The translations under genes were made by a program, and so were the position numbers. A model generated the notes under the pieces. It was not told the origin of the DNA, ran no database searches, and saw only the letters and a list, made by a program, of their open reading frames with translations. DNA of 64,000 bases from RUG563 sp045590215. GTDB taxonomy: Bacteria; Bacillota; Clostridia; Christensenellales; Aristaeellaceae. Location: contig JAZNQO010000032.1 of the NCBI GenBank assembly GCA_045590215.1, positions 1 to 64,000 on the forward strand, written 5' to 3'. The first letter of the stretch is position 1. Each line of letters starts with the position of its first letter. Shown here in pieces: positions 25,447 through 33,303 of this stretch.

Positions 25447-26625
25447 ATGGAACAGGTAAAAAAGATTGAGTACAAGGGAAAGTTTGCCCTTGCGATAGAA
25501 GGACACATTAGCTCCGTTAATGCGCCGGCGGTGGAGGAAGCCATTTTGAAACTGCTGGACGGCCAGGAGGTGGAGGAACTTGTGCTGGATGCGGCTAATT
25601 TGCAATATATTTCCAGTGCCGGGCTCCGGGTGATTCTGCGGCTGATTAAGGCCAAGCGAAATCCAAGGCTGGTGAATGTCAGCCCGGAAGTGTATGAAGT
25701 GTTGGAAGTGACGGGCTTTTCCGAAATGATGCCTGTGGAAAAGGCTTTCCGCAAGGTGAGCGTGGATGGCTGTGAAGTGATCGGCCAGGGTTCCAACGGC
25801 ATCGTTTACCGGCTGGACGCCGAAACCATCGTCAAGGTTTATCGCAATGCCGATGCGCTGGATGAAATGCAGCGGGAGCGTGAAATTTCCAGAAAAGCCT
25901 TTGTGCTGGGCATTCCTACAGCCATTCCTTATGATGTGGTGCAGGTTGGAGAGAAGTTCGGCACGGTGTTTGAGCTGCTCAATGCCCGCTCCATTACCAA
26001 GCTGATTCTGGCAGAACCGGAAAAAATGGATGAATTTATTGCCATGTTTGTGGATTTGGTGAAAATGATTCACGAAACGGCGGTGAAGCCCGGCGAACTG
26101 CCCAGCATGAAGGAAACGGCACTTAACTGGGCGGATTATCTGAAAGGCCATCTGCCGGATGAACTGCAAAAGAAATTGTATGGCATGATTGCCGGCATTG
26201 CGGAACATCCTTATATGCTGCATGGTGATTATCACAGCAATAACGTGATGGTGCAAAACGGCGAGCCGCTGCTCATTGATATGGACACGCTGTGCGTGGG
26301 GCATCCCGTGTTTGAACTGGCGTCCACTTTCAATGCCTATGTGGGTTTCAGCGAAGTGGATCCGGAAAACGTTCAGCGGTTCATGAAGCTGGATGTGAAA
26401 ACGGCCAGGACCATCTGGCAGAAAATCCTGCCCCTGTATCTGAACACGCAGGATGAAAATGTGATTCAGGCCGTGGCTGAAAAGGCCATGGTGATCGGCT
26501 ATACGCGTCTCCTTCGCCGCACCCTGCGCCGGGAAGCAGATACGGAGCTGGGCAAGCAGTCCATTACGCATTATAAAGCACGCCTGTGTGAACTGATTGA
26601 AAAAGTGGATTCGCTGACGTTCTGA
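25447..26625 (+). CDS. STAS–aminoglycoside phosphotransferase-like fusion
   Basis: 392 residues. The N-terminal STAS domain (about 5-95) has the phosphorylatable serine in YISSAGLRVIL (Ser56/57). It is fused to a kinase of the APH/choline kinase fold (about 105-385) with GQGSNGIVYRL (ATP loop), LHGDYHSNN (catalytic Asp261, Asn265) and LIDMDT (metal Asp278/Asp280). Such fusions are known as an uncharacterised family. Here the STAS part presumably joins the partner switch and gates the kinase, whose substrate is unknown. ATG 25447 follows GAAGGCGG. Confidence 0.9.
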   Translation: MEQVKKIEYKGKFALAIEGHISSVNAPAVEEAILKLLDGQEVEELVLDAANLQYISSAGLRVILRLIKAKRNPRLVNVSPEVYEVLEVTGFSEMMPVEKAFRKVSVDGCEVIGQGSNGIVYRLDAETIVKVYRNADALDEMQREREISRKAFVLGIPTAIPYDVVQVGEKFGTVFELLNARSITKLILAEPEKMDEFIAMFVDLVKMIHETAVKPGELPSMKETALNWADYLKGHLPDELQKKLYGMIAGIAEHPYMLHGDYHSNNVMVQNGEPLLIDMDTLCVGHPVFELASTFNAYVGFSEVDPENVQRFMKLDVKTARTIWQKILPLYLNTQDENVIQAVAEKAMVIGYTRLLRRTLRREADTELGKQSITHYKARLCELIEKVDSLTF

Positions 26626-26711
26626 TAGAAGAAGCGAAACGGCTGCCGCCTGTAAGAAGTGATCCCTTTGCTTTTTGCTGGGATTTATGGAAAAATGAAG
26701 GAGGAATCCAT

Positions 26712-27746
26712 ATGTCAAACCCCTTTCAGAATCAATCCCTTGCCGGAAAAACGCTGAAATCCCTCTTGGAGCATCCCCTCATTGCGGATATTGCGCCGGA
26801 TGCCATCAGCAAGCGGAACTTATCCAAGGAAGCGTTTTACCACTGGACCTTGCAGGAAATTGCCGATAAAATGGGCTGGCGCAATTTGGAATGGGGTTTC
26901 ACCCGGCTGTTTGAAATGGCGTCCCGCGGGAACTATTATTTCAAATTATACTCGGATGGCGAGCGTAAAGCAAACCCTGCCAAGGAAAGTGCCAGCCTTG
27001 TCTGCTTCCCGTCGGACGATGGAGCGGCGGATGATAAGCCCTTTATCATGCTGGTGCCGGGCGGCGGTTTTGTGAACGTATGGAACCTGACGGAAGGGTG
27101 GCCTGTGGCCCGGCATTTCAACGATCTGGGCTATCATGTGTTTATCCTGACGTATCGGGTTTGCGTGGAGGGTGCAGCTGTGTGCGCCATGGAGGATATG
27201 GCGAGAGCCATGCAGATTATCGCACAAAATAAGGATGTGTTCCATGTGAATCCCGAACGCTATATCACTTGCGGCTTTTCCGCCGGGGGGTATATCGTGT
27301 GCCTTTGGAATACGGAAAAAGGCTATCCTGCCTTTGAGTTGCCCAAGCCCAAGGGCTGCTTCCCCATTTATCCCTTCACCTCCTATCGAATGATAGATGC
27401 GGATGAATGGGAGGAAGGGGAAGACAAGGACGCCTTTGCAAAAAGTGGCGTTGGCTGCGCCATGCAGGAAGCTTGCAACAGCTGCTTTGAAATTCCCCTG
27501 CATGCGGAGGGCTTTCCCCCCACGGCCATTTTCGTTACGGCGGAGGATGAGCTGGTGGATCCCGATCATTCACGGAAACTGGCGGCGGCCCTTTCCGCTA
27601 TCGGTATCCCTTGCCGTCTGGAAGTTGGCCCCACCGGCGGCCATGGCTTTGCCGATGGTGTAGGCATGTGCATGGAAGGCTGGCCGGGAAGAGCGGTTGC
27701 GTGGTTTGAAAAAAATCAAGCGTCTTCGGAGGCTTCCGGGAAATAA
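26712..27746 (+). CDS. Alpha/beta-hydrolase, acetyl-esterase type
   Basis: 344 residues. An esterase/lipase of the HSL-like alpha/beta fold: oxyanion loop PGGGFVN, nucleophile serine in CGFSAGGYIV, an acidic residue in TAEDELVDPDHS and the histidine in GGHGFADG. The N-terminal 100 residues are helical and not recognised. It is cytoplasmic (no signal). It lies 86 bases after the STAS-APH gene and before a terminator, so it may be the last gene of that operon. Ribosome site AAGGAGGAA. Confidence 0.87.
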   Translation: MSNPFQNQSLAGKTLKSLLEHPLIADIAPDAISKRNLSKEAFYHWTLQEIADKMGWRNLEWGFTRLFEMASRGNYYFKLYSDGERKANPAKESASLVCFPSDDGAADDKPFIMLVPGGGFVNVWNLTEGWPVARHFNDLGYHVFILTYRVCVEGAAVCAMEDMARAMQIIAQNKDVFHVNPERYITCGFSAGGYIVCLWNTEKGYPAFELPKPKGCFPIYPFTSYRMIDADEWEEGEDKDAFAKSGVGCAMQEACNSCFEIPLHAEGFPPTAIFVTAEDELVDPDHSRKLAAALSAIGIPCRLEVGPTGGHGFADGVGMCMEGWPGRAVAWFEKNQASSEASGK

Positions 27747-27755
27747 GATATAGAT

Positions 27756-27797
27756 ACAAGCACATCGACGGATCGACCGGCGGATGTGCTTGTTTTA
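27756..27797 (+). terminator. Terminator after the esterase gene
   Basis: ACAAGCACATC (27756-27766) and GATGTGCTTGT (27783-27793) pair perfectly, followed by TTT. It ends the 19-27.7 kb operon. Confidence 0.88.
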
Positions 27798-27877
27798 TGG
27801 TTAAAGGGACTGGGTTGGAAAGAATACCTTTTCCGTTGTTCAAAGGGATGCCGGTGAAGCGTTAAAGGGGCGAAAAA

Positions 27878-27906
27878 TTGACAAACGGGCATGAGAAGGG
27901 TATAAT
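27878..27906 (+). promoter_or_regulatory. Perfect-consensus promoter of the response regulator gene
   Basis: TTGACA (27878-27883), exactly 17 bases, TATAAT (27901-27906). Confidence 0.92.
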
Positions 27907-27979
27907 AAAGAAAAAATGAATGATATTTTTTTGGTTCACAAGCATAAATTGAATTTTTTGCAGAAAAGGAGGCGGCCAG

Positions 27980-29569
27980 GTGTATCAGATTTTTGTGGTG
28001 GAAGATGAACTGCTGATTCGGCAAAGCATACGCAATATCATCGAAAATATGCCGGGGCCTTATTCCTTTTGCGGAGAGGCATCGGATGGGGAAATGGCCC
28101 TGTCCATGATGCAGGAAATGATGCCGGATATTGTATTGACGGATATTCGGATGCCGTTTTTGGACGGCTTTGAATTGATCCGCCATGCCAAGGCCATGAT
28201 GCCGTGGCTGAAGATTGTGATTATCAGCGGCTTTGGGGATTTTGAATCGGCCCAGAAGGCCATCTCCCTTGGGGTGGATCAATATCTGCTCAAGCCCGTG
28301 CGCCCGGCGGAATTGACCAAAGTGATCGAGCAGATGGCACGGAAGATTGAAGACGATAAGGCAAGGCATGTATTGCCAAGCGGCTATGACAAGGACGAAG
28401 TGCAGCGGGCGTTGATGCAGCATTTTATGCAGCAATTGCTGTACGGCGGCCTGAACACCGCAACGCTTTTAGAGCGTGCCAGAAAGCTGCAATTGGATAT
28501 GGTGAAGCCCTATTATCAATTGGTGCTTTTCCATTTCGGGCAGGATGAGGCGGCAGAGCCTGTTTCCCGGATTGCCCTGCACAATCTGATGGAGCAGATG
28601 AACATGCCCCTTTACTATTTCAACGAAACCAATCAATTGACAGTTCTGTGCCAAGGGCAGGATACGGAATCGCTCAGCCAGCAGGTGTATCAGTTTATCG
28701 CCATTTTGCGCCATGAGATGAAGGAAATCTGCCCCACGGTGACGGTGATTGTGGGGAATGTGGTGCAGCGGCTAAGCAATCTTTGCCAAGCCTATAAGGC
28801 GGCAGGGGATCTTTTGATCAAAGCCTACAGCATGTGCATCGGGCAGGTGGTGGACGTCAATGATGCCGCCCAGCTGGCTGCTGAAGTGATTGAAATCAGC
28901 GATCCTTTCGGAGAGGCTTTTCAGAAGAAATTGCAGTATGCCCAGGAAGCGGATGTGCCGGTACTGGTGGATGAAGTGCTGGAGGGGCCGGAAGGGACCC
29001 GGTTCAGCAGTGCGCTGATGCGGTATTACACGCTGCTTGATATTTTGAAAATGACGGTGCAGCATATTGTGAAGGCTACCCCCGGCACGGATGCCAAGGA
29101 TGTGGCTACGGAGCTCAGCCGCCGATATGACGTGTTTGCCGCCTCCGGCAAGAAAGAAACTTTCCGGGATACCGCCGTTGCCCTTTTTCTGCAGGCAGTG
29201 ATGATGAAGCAGGAAAATATCGGCTCCATCAAATACAGCCATGTGATTAATCGGGCGGAAAAATACATTGCCGAAAATTTCTGTGACCCCAATATTTCCC
29301 TCATCAGCGTGGCCAAATATGTGGGGCTGTCTTCCGCCCATTTCAGCACCGTTTTTTCCCAGAGCACCGGCCGCTCTTTCATCAATTATCTCACCGTTAT
29401 GCGCATTGAAAAAGCAAAAGAGCTTCTGTGCCAAACGGGCATGAAGCTCTCTGCCATTGCCATGGAAATCGGCTATAATGAACCCAATTATTTCAGCCAT
29501 GTGTTCCGAAAACTGGAGGGCATCACCCCCAAGGAATTCCGAAACCGCATGTCCCTTTCCGGTCAGTAA
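27980..29569 (+). CDS. YesN-type response regulator, AraC family
   Basis: 529 residues. REC domain (1-120) with the phosphorylation site Asp55 (VLTDIRMPF) and Lys105 (YLLKPVR). A long middle region (about 130-410) is typical for YesN proteins. Two AraC helix-turn-helices lie at the C-terminus (about 425-525; ISLISVAKYVGLSSAHFSTVF, AIAMEIGYNEPNYFSHVFRK). The start is GTG 27980, behind AAAGGAGG. The partner is the YesM-type kinase on the opposite strand. It probably activates the sugar transporter at 32.2 kb, whose -10 has no good -35. Its 3' end overlaps the convergent binding-protein gene by seven bases. Confidence 0.93.
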   Translation: MYQIFVVEDELLIRQSIRNIIENMPGPYSFCGEASDGEMALSMMQEMMPDIVLTDIRMPFLDGFELIRHAKAMMPWLKIVIISGFGDFESAQKAISLGVDQYLLKPVRPAELTKVIEQMARKIEDDKARHVLPSGYDKDEVQRALMQHFMQQLLYGGLNTATLLERARKLQLDMVKPYYQLVLFHFGQDEAAEPVSRIALHNLMEQMNMPLYYFNETNQLTVLCQGQDTESLSQQVYQFIAILRHEMKEICPTVTVIVGNVVQRLSNLCQAYKAAGDLLIKAYSMCIGQVVDVNDAAQLAAEVIEISDPFGEAFQKKLQYAQEADVPVLVDEVLEGPEGTRFSSALMRYYTLLDILKMTVQHIVKATPGTDAKDVATELSRRYDVFAASGKKETFRDTAVALFLQAVMMKQENIGSIKYSHVINRAEKYIAENFCDPNISLISVAKYVGLSSAHFSTVFSQSTGRSFINYLTVMRIEKAKELLCQTGMKLSAIAMEIGYNEPNYFSHVFRKLEGITPKEFRNRMSLSGQ

Positions 29570-30534
29570 CCCCTGTCTTTCAGCACGTCGTCAGTGACGG
29601 CGGCAGCATCAAAGGCAGTTTCCTCCACGAAGGTGAATTTAGGCGGTTCTTTGCCTGCCTGCAATTGCTCAATGATGGCCTGAACACGGGGGCCGTGCAG
29701 GGGATTGCACTCCACGTCATAGCTGATCTGCCCTTTTTGTACCATTTCCAGTGCCGCATGGGCAGCATCGAAAGAAATAATCGTCACATCCCGGCCGGGT
29801 TCTTTCCCGGTCTTTTTCAGTGCGTTGATGGCACCGTAGGCCATATTGTCGTTTTCGGAATAGATGACGTCAAAGGCAGTGCCTTCTGCCAAGATAGCTT
29901 CCACCAGTTCCTGCCCTTTGGCTTGGGTGAAATCGCCGTTATTGCGATAGACCAGCTGCCACTCTTCGTGGCGTTCCAGCCCGGCGTCCAGCCCGGCTGT
30001 GCGTCCCAACTGGGCTGAGGAGCCCAGATTGCCCTGCAAATGCACAATGCGCAGCGGTTGACTGCCAAATTGGTTTTCCAGCCATTCAACGGCTACGTCG
30101 CCTTCTCTTCTGAAGTCCGACCCGATCCAGCAGGTGAACAGGCTGTCGTCCTCAATTTCGATCATCCTGTCCACAATAATCACGGGAATCCCGGCAGCCT
30201 TGGCTTCTCCAAGCACCGTTTCCCAGCCCTTTTCTGTGGTTGGAGCCAGCACGATATAATCCACACCCTGATGGATGAAATTGCGGATGGCGGTAATCTG
30301 CTTTTCCTGTTTTTGCTGGGCATCGTCAATGATGAGGCGATAGCCGTTCTCTGTGGACAGGGCGTTTTGCATGCTGACGGTATTGGCGTTTCGCCAGTCG
30401 CTTTCGGCCCCCACCTGCGAAAACCCCACCACAATATCATTTTCGGAGCTTTCTTTCTGGGCAGAGGGCGGCGGCACGCAGCCTGCCAGAGAAACAGCAA
30501 GCACAAGGCACAAAAGGAGCATCCATTTTTTCAT
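29563..30534 (-). CDS. Sugar-binding lipoprotein of the sensor unit
   Basis: 323 residues, periplasmic-binding-protein family with the ribose/galactofuranose-type fold. The signal ends in the lipobox LAGC (Cys19), so it is anchored on the cell surface. Family patterns are IVVGFSQVGAESDWRNANT, GVDYIVLAPTTEKGW, IIVDRMI, IVHLQGNLGSSAQLGRT and VIYSENDNMAYGA. It is similar throughout to the transporter protein at 32230. Its start overlaps the kinase stop by one base, so it is more likely a co-sensor for that kinase than a transport component, as in the known XylFII-LytS arrangement of clostridia. Confidence 0.9.
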   Translation of the reverse strand: MKKWMLLLCLVLAVSLAGCVPPPSAQKESSENDIVVGFSQVGAESDWRNANTVSMQNALSTENGYRLIIDDAQQKQEKQITAIRNFIHQGVDYIVLAPTTEKGWETVLGEAKAAGIPVIIVDRMIEIEDDSLFTCWIGSDFRREGDVAVEWLENQFGSQPLRIVHLQGNLGSSAQLGRTAGLDAGLERHEEWQLVYRNNGDFTQAKGQELVEAILAEGTAFDVIYSENDNMAYGAINALKKTGKEPGRDVTIISFDAAHAALEMVQKGQISYDVECNPLHGPRVQAIIEQLQAGKEPPKFTFVEETAFDAAAVTDDVLKDRGY

Positions 30535-31982
30535 TACAATCCATCCTTTCCGGTGTTTCGGTTCTGGGGCAGGCGAATAGATACCACAGAACCCTTGCCC
30601 GGTTCGCTTTCAAAAAGCAGGCCGTAGGGTTCGCCGCAATAGAGGCGGATACGCTTGTGCACATTCACAAGGCCAAGGCCGGTATGCCGGTCTTCATAAA
30701 TGCCTGCCTGCAGGATTTTCACCTGTTCTTCATCCATGCCGGCACCGTTATCCATCACCTGCAGGAGAATATCGGTGCCTTCCGCTTTGCCGGTGACGGT
30801 GATTTTGCCCATGCCTCTTCTGTTTTTGATGCCGTGATACAGGGCGTTTTCCACCAGCGGCTGTAAAATCAATTTGGGCACCCGGCAGTCCATCAATGCT
30901 TCCGGCATGCAGATTTCATATTGCAGAATATCACTGTAGCGGATTTGCTGAATTTCCAGATAGCTTTTCACCTGTGTGCACTCCGCTTCCAGGCTGATGA
31001 TGTCTTCGCCCTTGTTCAGGGAATTGCGGAAGAAGGAGGAAAGGCTGGTCACCATATTGACCACGTCTTCCTCCCGTTGGCTTTCGGCCAGAATGGCGAT
31101 GGAGTCCAGCGTGTTATAGAGGAAATGGGGGTTGATCTGGGCTTGCAAAAGCTCCAGCTCCGCCCGGTGCAGGGAACGCTGGTCTTCAATCCGGCTGGAA
31201 AGCAGGGTCTGGATGCGCTGGGCCATTTCGTCAAAGCCGTTATCCAGCGTTTGCAGCTCGGTAATGTGGGTTTCCACGGGCGAAGCTTCGAAATTTCCTT
31301 CGCCGAACTGCCGGGCTTTCCGGCTGAGGGCACTGATGGGGCCGGTGATGCGCCGGGTGACCCGGACGGCGTAAAAAATCATCATGATGGCCAGAATCGC
31401 AACGCCCAGTGCCGTGCAGAAAATGACGGTGGTGGTTTGCTGCTGGGTCCATTTTTGCAGCCGGGCCAGCTCTCGCACTTCATCGTTGATAAAATCGTTC
31501 ATGTAGGTTTCGATCAGCTTTGTTAGCCCCGTTTCGCCCCGGATGTTTCTCTCCAGCATGTCCATCCGCAGGTCGTAGGATTCTTCCAGCGCAATTTCTT
31601 CCATATAGCCCCGCAGGTTTTTGCACATATCCAGCATGCTTTGAATGCGCCAGCGGTTATCGTGGAGGGTGGTGGTGGTTTCCAGACGGCGCAGCACTGC
31701 TTCGGCGTCGTCCAATACGGCTGTCGGCAGCTCGTGGATGGAATTTTCGCTGCGGGGGCGGATTACATGATTATACATGCTGGAATCCAGCTGTATTTTG
31801 AATTCCTGATTGAAATCGGCGGCGGTATTGGCGTTTTGTAAAACATTGGTGTACAGCCGGTTCACCGATAAAAGCACCACAATCAAAACCACAATGATGA
31901 TGCAGGTGATGGGCAGCACAGTTAAAAGCAGCTTTCTGATCTGCTGCTCAATGCTTTGGTTTTTCAGGTTCCTTTCAAACAT
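30534..31982 (-). CDS. YesM-type sensor histidine kinase
   Basis: 482 residues. TM1 at about 17-39, an extracellular segment (about 40-185), TM2 at about 187-208, HAMP (about 208-262), a His_kinase domain with QINPHFLYNTLDSIAIL (phospho-His), and HATPase (NALYHGIKN, DNGAGMDE, GLGLVNVHKRI). First gene of the minus-strand pair; the lipoprotein follows with a one-base overlap. It is predicted to phosphorylate the YesN-type regulator when the sugar-loaded lipoprotein docks. Confidence 0.93.
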   Translation of the reverse strand: MFERNLKNQSIEQQIRKLLLTVLPITCIIIVVLIVVLLSVNRLYTNVLQNANTAADFNQEFKIQLDSSMYNHVIRPRSENSIHELPTAVLDDAEAVLRRLETTTTLHDNRWRIQSMLDMCKNLRGYMEEIALEESYDLRMDMLERNIRGETGLTKLIETYMNDFINDEVRELARLQKWTQQQTTTVIFCTALGVAILAIMMIFYAVRVTRRITGPISALSRKARQFGEGNFEASPVETHITELQTLDNGFDEMAQRIQTLLSSRIEDQRSLHRAELELLQAQINPHFLYNTLDSIAILAESQREEDVVNMVTSLSSFFRNSLNKGEDIISLEAECTQVKSYLEIQQIRYSDILQYEICMPEALMDCRVPKLILQPLVENALYHGIKNRRGMGKITVTGKAEGTDILLQVMDNGAGMDEEQVKILQAGIYEDRHTGLGLVNVHKRIRLYCGEPYGLLFESEPGKGSVVSIRLPQNRNTGKDGL

Positions 31983-32173
31983 GCGTTTCCTTCCCCTCTG
32001 TGGAGCACAATCTGCAAATATTATAGCATGATTTTATCAGGAATGGAAAAGAATCGAAAGAAAGTATCATTTTTCTAAAAAATTTCCTTTTTAGGAAGAA
32101 AAGAAAAATAAATCACTAAAAAAGTTATTGAAAGATGAAAAAGAATTTGAATGTATTTTTTTCTGATATTTTC

Positions 32174-32179
32174 TATAAT
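32174..32179 (+). promoter_or_regulatory. -10 of the sugar transporter promoter, activator-dependent
   Basis: A perfect TATAAT sits 50 bases before the binding-protein gene. The nearest -35-like TTGAAT (32147-32152) is 21 bases away, too far. A weak -35 fits an AraC-type activator such as the YesN protein. Confidence 0.5.
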
Positions 32180-32229
32180 GATAGTAACAAAGCCCATGCG
32201 AAATGGGATAAAAACAGGAGGTTACATCT

Positions 32230-33186
32230 ATGAAGAAGTTTGCTCGTCTGCTGGTTGCGATGCTGCTGATTCTGACGCTGGGTGCAAGCTGCGCTCTGGC
32301 CGAAATCACCATTGGTATCGTGAACAATCCCCCCTCTGAATCCGGCTATCGTGAAGCCAACGTGAAGGACTTTGAAGCTGTGTTCAACGAAGAAAACGGC
32401 TACAAGGCTCTGACCTTCTACTCCATCAAGAACGACGAACAGATGAACGCTGCTCAGCAGTTTATCACCGAAGGTGTGGACTATCTGCTGATCTCCGCCG
32501 CTGAAACCACCGGCTGGGACGAAGTGCTGCAGTCTGCTCAGCAAAACGGCATTGGCGTGTTCCTGTTTGACCGCATGATCGATTGCGACGAAAGCATGTA
32601 TGTGGCTGCCGTTGTTTCCGACATGGCTAACCAGGGCAAGCTGGCTGTTGAATGGCTGATTGCTCAGAATCTCCCCGAATACAACATCATCCACATTCAG
32701 GGTGCCATGGGCTCCGCCGCTCAGCTGGGCCGCACCGATCCTCTGGTGGAGAAGGTTAATGCCGAAGCGAACTGGAACATCGTTCTGCAGCAGACCGCTA
32801 CCTGGGACGAAGCAGAAGCCAAGACCATCGTGGAATCCGTAATCAACGCCAAGACCCCCTTCAACATCATCTATGCTGAAAACGACGGCATGGCCAAGGG
32901 TGCTGTGGCTGCTCTGGACGAAGCCGGTATCACCCACGGCGTTGGCAAGGACGTCATCGTGATGGGCTTTGACTGCAACCGCTGGGCTCTGCGCGAACTG
33001 CTGGCCGGCAACTGGAACTATGACGGTCAGTGCTCCCCCTTCCAGGCTCAGGTGATCTCCGACATGATCCAGAAGCTGGAAGCCGGCGAAACCATCGAAG
33101 TGAAGAAGGTTATCTCCGAAGAAAAGGGCTTTGACGCCACCACCATCACCGAAGAAGATATCGCTACCTACGGTCTGGGCGAATAA
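32230..33186 (+). CDS. Sugar ABC transporter binding protein (YtfQ type)
   Basis: 318 residues. The signal peptide ends near ASCALA (about 24). The mature protein has the type I periplasmic-binding fold with SGYREANVKDF, GVDYLLISAAETTGW, LFDRMIDCDES, IIHIQGAMGSAAQLGRT and IIYAENDGMAKGA. These match the galactofuranose-type YtfQ group. There is no lipobox cysteine at the usual place (Cys21 lies before the cleavage site), so it may be released or loosely held; this is unusual for a Gram-positive importer. GGAGG precedes the ATG. Codon choice (CTG, ACC, GAC, AAG) suggests high expression. Confidence 0.92.
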   Translation: MKKFARLLVAMLLILTLGASCALAEITIGIVNNPPSESGYREANVKDFEAVFNEENGYKALTFYSIKNDEQMNAAQQFITEGVDYLLISAAETTGWDEVLQSAQQNGIGVFLFDRMIDCDESMYVAAVVSDMANQGKLAVEWLIAQNLPEYNIIHIQGAMGSAAQLGRTDPLVEKVNAEANWNIVLQQTATWDEAEAKTIVESVINAKTPFNIIYAENDGMAKGAVAALDEAGITHGVGKDVIVMGFDCNRWALRELLAGNWNYDGQCSPFQAQVISDMIQKLEAGETIEVKKVISEEKGFDATTITEEDIATYGLGE

Positions 33187-33218
33187 GCCAATCTTAAGTA
33201 CTAACATTTAGGTAAATT

Positions 33219-33266
33219 GCGCAGTGCGGCCTGTGTGGAATTGTTCTCCGCATAACCGCACTGCGC
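33219..33266 (+). terminator. Strong hairpin between binding protein and ATPase genes
   Basis: GCGCAGTGCGG (33219-33229) pairs perfectly with CCGCACTGCGC (33256-33266). Only a short TTT follows, so it is likely a partial terminator or an mRNA-stabilising stem that keeps the binding protein in excess. Confidence 0.75.
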
Positions 33267-33303
33267 TTTCGTGGTATTTCTGGCAGAGAAGGAGGAAGCG
33301 TAT

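Noticed and set aside
25387..26718. Long minus-strand open frame opposite the STAS-APH gene
   Set aside because: Shadow of a clear two-domain protein; low complexity of His/Gln/Phe and no ribosome site.
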